This document shows, one piece after another, positions 63,402-64,000 of a stretch of 64,000 bases of DNA. The translations under genes and the position numbers were made by a program. Position 1 is the first letter of the stretch; the number at the start of each line of letters is the position of its first letter. The notes beneath the pieces are model-generated. The model saw nothing but the letters and a program-made list of their open reading frames with translations. It made no database searches and was not told where the DNA came from. The DNA is from Comamonas sp. 26 (GTDB lineage Bacteria; Pseudomonadota; Gammaproteobacteria; Burkholderiales; Burkholderiaceae_C): contig NZ_PEFL01000001.1 of assembly GCF_002754475.1 (NCBI RefSeq), positions 2,170,001 through 2,234,000 of the forward strand. Direction: 5' to 3'.

Positions 63402-64000
63402 ATGTCAGATTTTCTTCCTCAGCTGATACAACAGCTATTCAACGGGCTCTCACTCGGAGCCATTTACGCCCTGATCGCCATTGGCTACACCATGGTCTAC
63501 GGCATCATCGGCATGATCAATTTCGCCCACGGTGACATTTACATGCTCGGGGCCTATATCGGCCTCGTCACACTTTCGGCGGTGGGCACGCAAAGCGGCC
63601 TACCCATCTGGGCCATCATCGGCCTGATGCTGGTGGTCTCCGTCTTCGTCACCGGAGTCTATGGCCTGGTGGTCGAACAGGTGGCCTACAAGCCTGTGCG
63701 TCAGAGCCCGCGCCTCGTGGCACTGATCTCGGCCATCGGTATGTCCATCTTCTTGCAGAACTGGGTGGCGCTGGGCCAGGGCGCGCGCGACATGGCCGTG
63801 CCATCGCTGTTGCCCGGTGCCATCAACTTTCATATGGGTGATTTCGAGGTCTTTATTCCCTACACCCGCGTACTCATCATCGTGGTGACCGTGCTGCTGA
63901 TGATTGCCCTGACCATGTATATCAAGCATTCCCGCATGGGCCGCGCCTCGCGCGCCTGCGCGCAGGACATGCACATGGCCAATCTGCTGGGCATTGATAC
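63402..64000 (+). CDS. livH: branched-chain amino acid ABC transporter permease (partial)
   Basis: Start of an inner-membrane permease, cut by the window end after about 199 residues. MSDFLPQLIQQLFNGLSLGA, IYALIAIGYTMVYGIIGMIN and FAHGDIYMLGAYIGL are the LivH opening helices. LVALISAIGMSIFLQNWVAL follows, and GRASRACAQDMHMANLLGID is the cytoplasmic EAA-like loop that contacts the ATPase. With livK upstream it forms the start of a liv operon; livM, livG and livF are expected beyond the window. Confidence 0.92.
   Translation, partial: MSDFLPQLIQQLFNGLSLGAIYALIAIGYTMVYGIIGMINFAHGDIYMLGAYIGLVTLSAVGTQSGLPIWAIIGLMLVVSVFVTGVYGLVVEQVAYKPVRQSPRLVALISAIGMSIFLQNWVALGQGARDMAVPSLLPGAINFHMGDFEVFIPYTRVLIIVVTVLLMIALTMYIKHSRMGRASRACAQDMHMANLLGID

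Overview
The window looks like a chromosomal segment of a Comamonadaceae bacterium, most likely Comamonas or a close relative. That placement is an inference from high-GC coding style, Bug-type solute receptors, an imuA-imuB-dnaE2 cassette, a tandem glycine riboswitch ahead of gcvT, and a family of short palindromic intergenic repeats that I associate with this family. No rRNA, tRNA or CRISPR array was found.

Layout. 1-16 kb is an accessory segment between an IS1182-type transposase (left edge) and a damaged IS3-family element (14.66-15.85 kb). It holds three parts. First, a TetR-controlled electrophile-type operon: tetR, a DJ-1/PfpI protein and an MDR oxidoreductase behind an ATAGAC-N5-GTCTAT operator. 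Second, an apparently uncharacterised catabolic cluster around a GntR/FCD regulator: leftward FAH-family hydrolase, Bug receptor, DUF1185 protein, MDR reductase and VOC protein; rightward FMN reductase, aldehyde dehydrogenase and NTF2-like protein. Copies of a TTTATGCATAAA operator stand before the hydrolase, the regulator/reductase and the dehydrogenase. Third, decayed or orphan genes beside the IS3 element.

16-64 kb reads as core chromosome: GNAT, SUFU-domain protein, AhpD-like protein, Kup K+ transporter, a GATase, an L7/L12-like membrane protein, and a TetR-controlled EmrAB/OMF-type pump. These are followed by a pseudouridine synthase, dctA with an overlapping GntR gene, a second Bug receptor, the SOS mutagenesis cassette imuA-imuB-dnaE2 with a clear LexA box, an HD-GYP protein, scoAB divergent from a PAS-LuxR regulator, katG and a diguanylate cyclase. 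The right part has a second, MarR-linked OMF-EmrA-EmrB pump in the opposite gene order, a metallo-hydrolase, the glycine cleavage operon (riboswitch, gcvT, gcvH, gcvP), a hybrid histidine kinase with an RluA synthase, and the start of a branched-chain amino-acid ABC transporter (livK, livH cut by the window end).

The most notable signals are the GntR operator set that ties the catabolic genes into one regulon, the mini-repeat family (with a copy-like segment read in frame inside dnaE2), and several regulator-specific palindromes directly before their regulators (TetR 40 bp, MarR four TTGCAC units, PAS-LuxR 22 bp, dctA twin sites).
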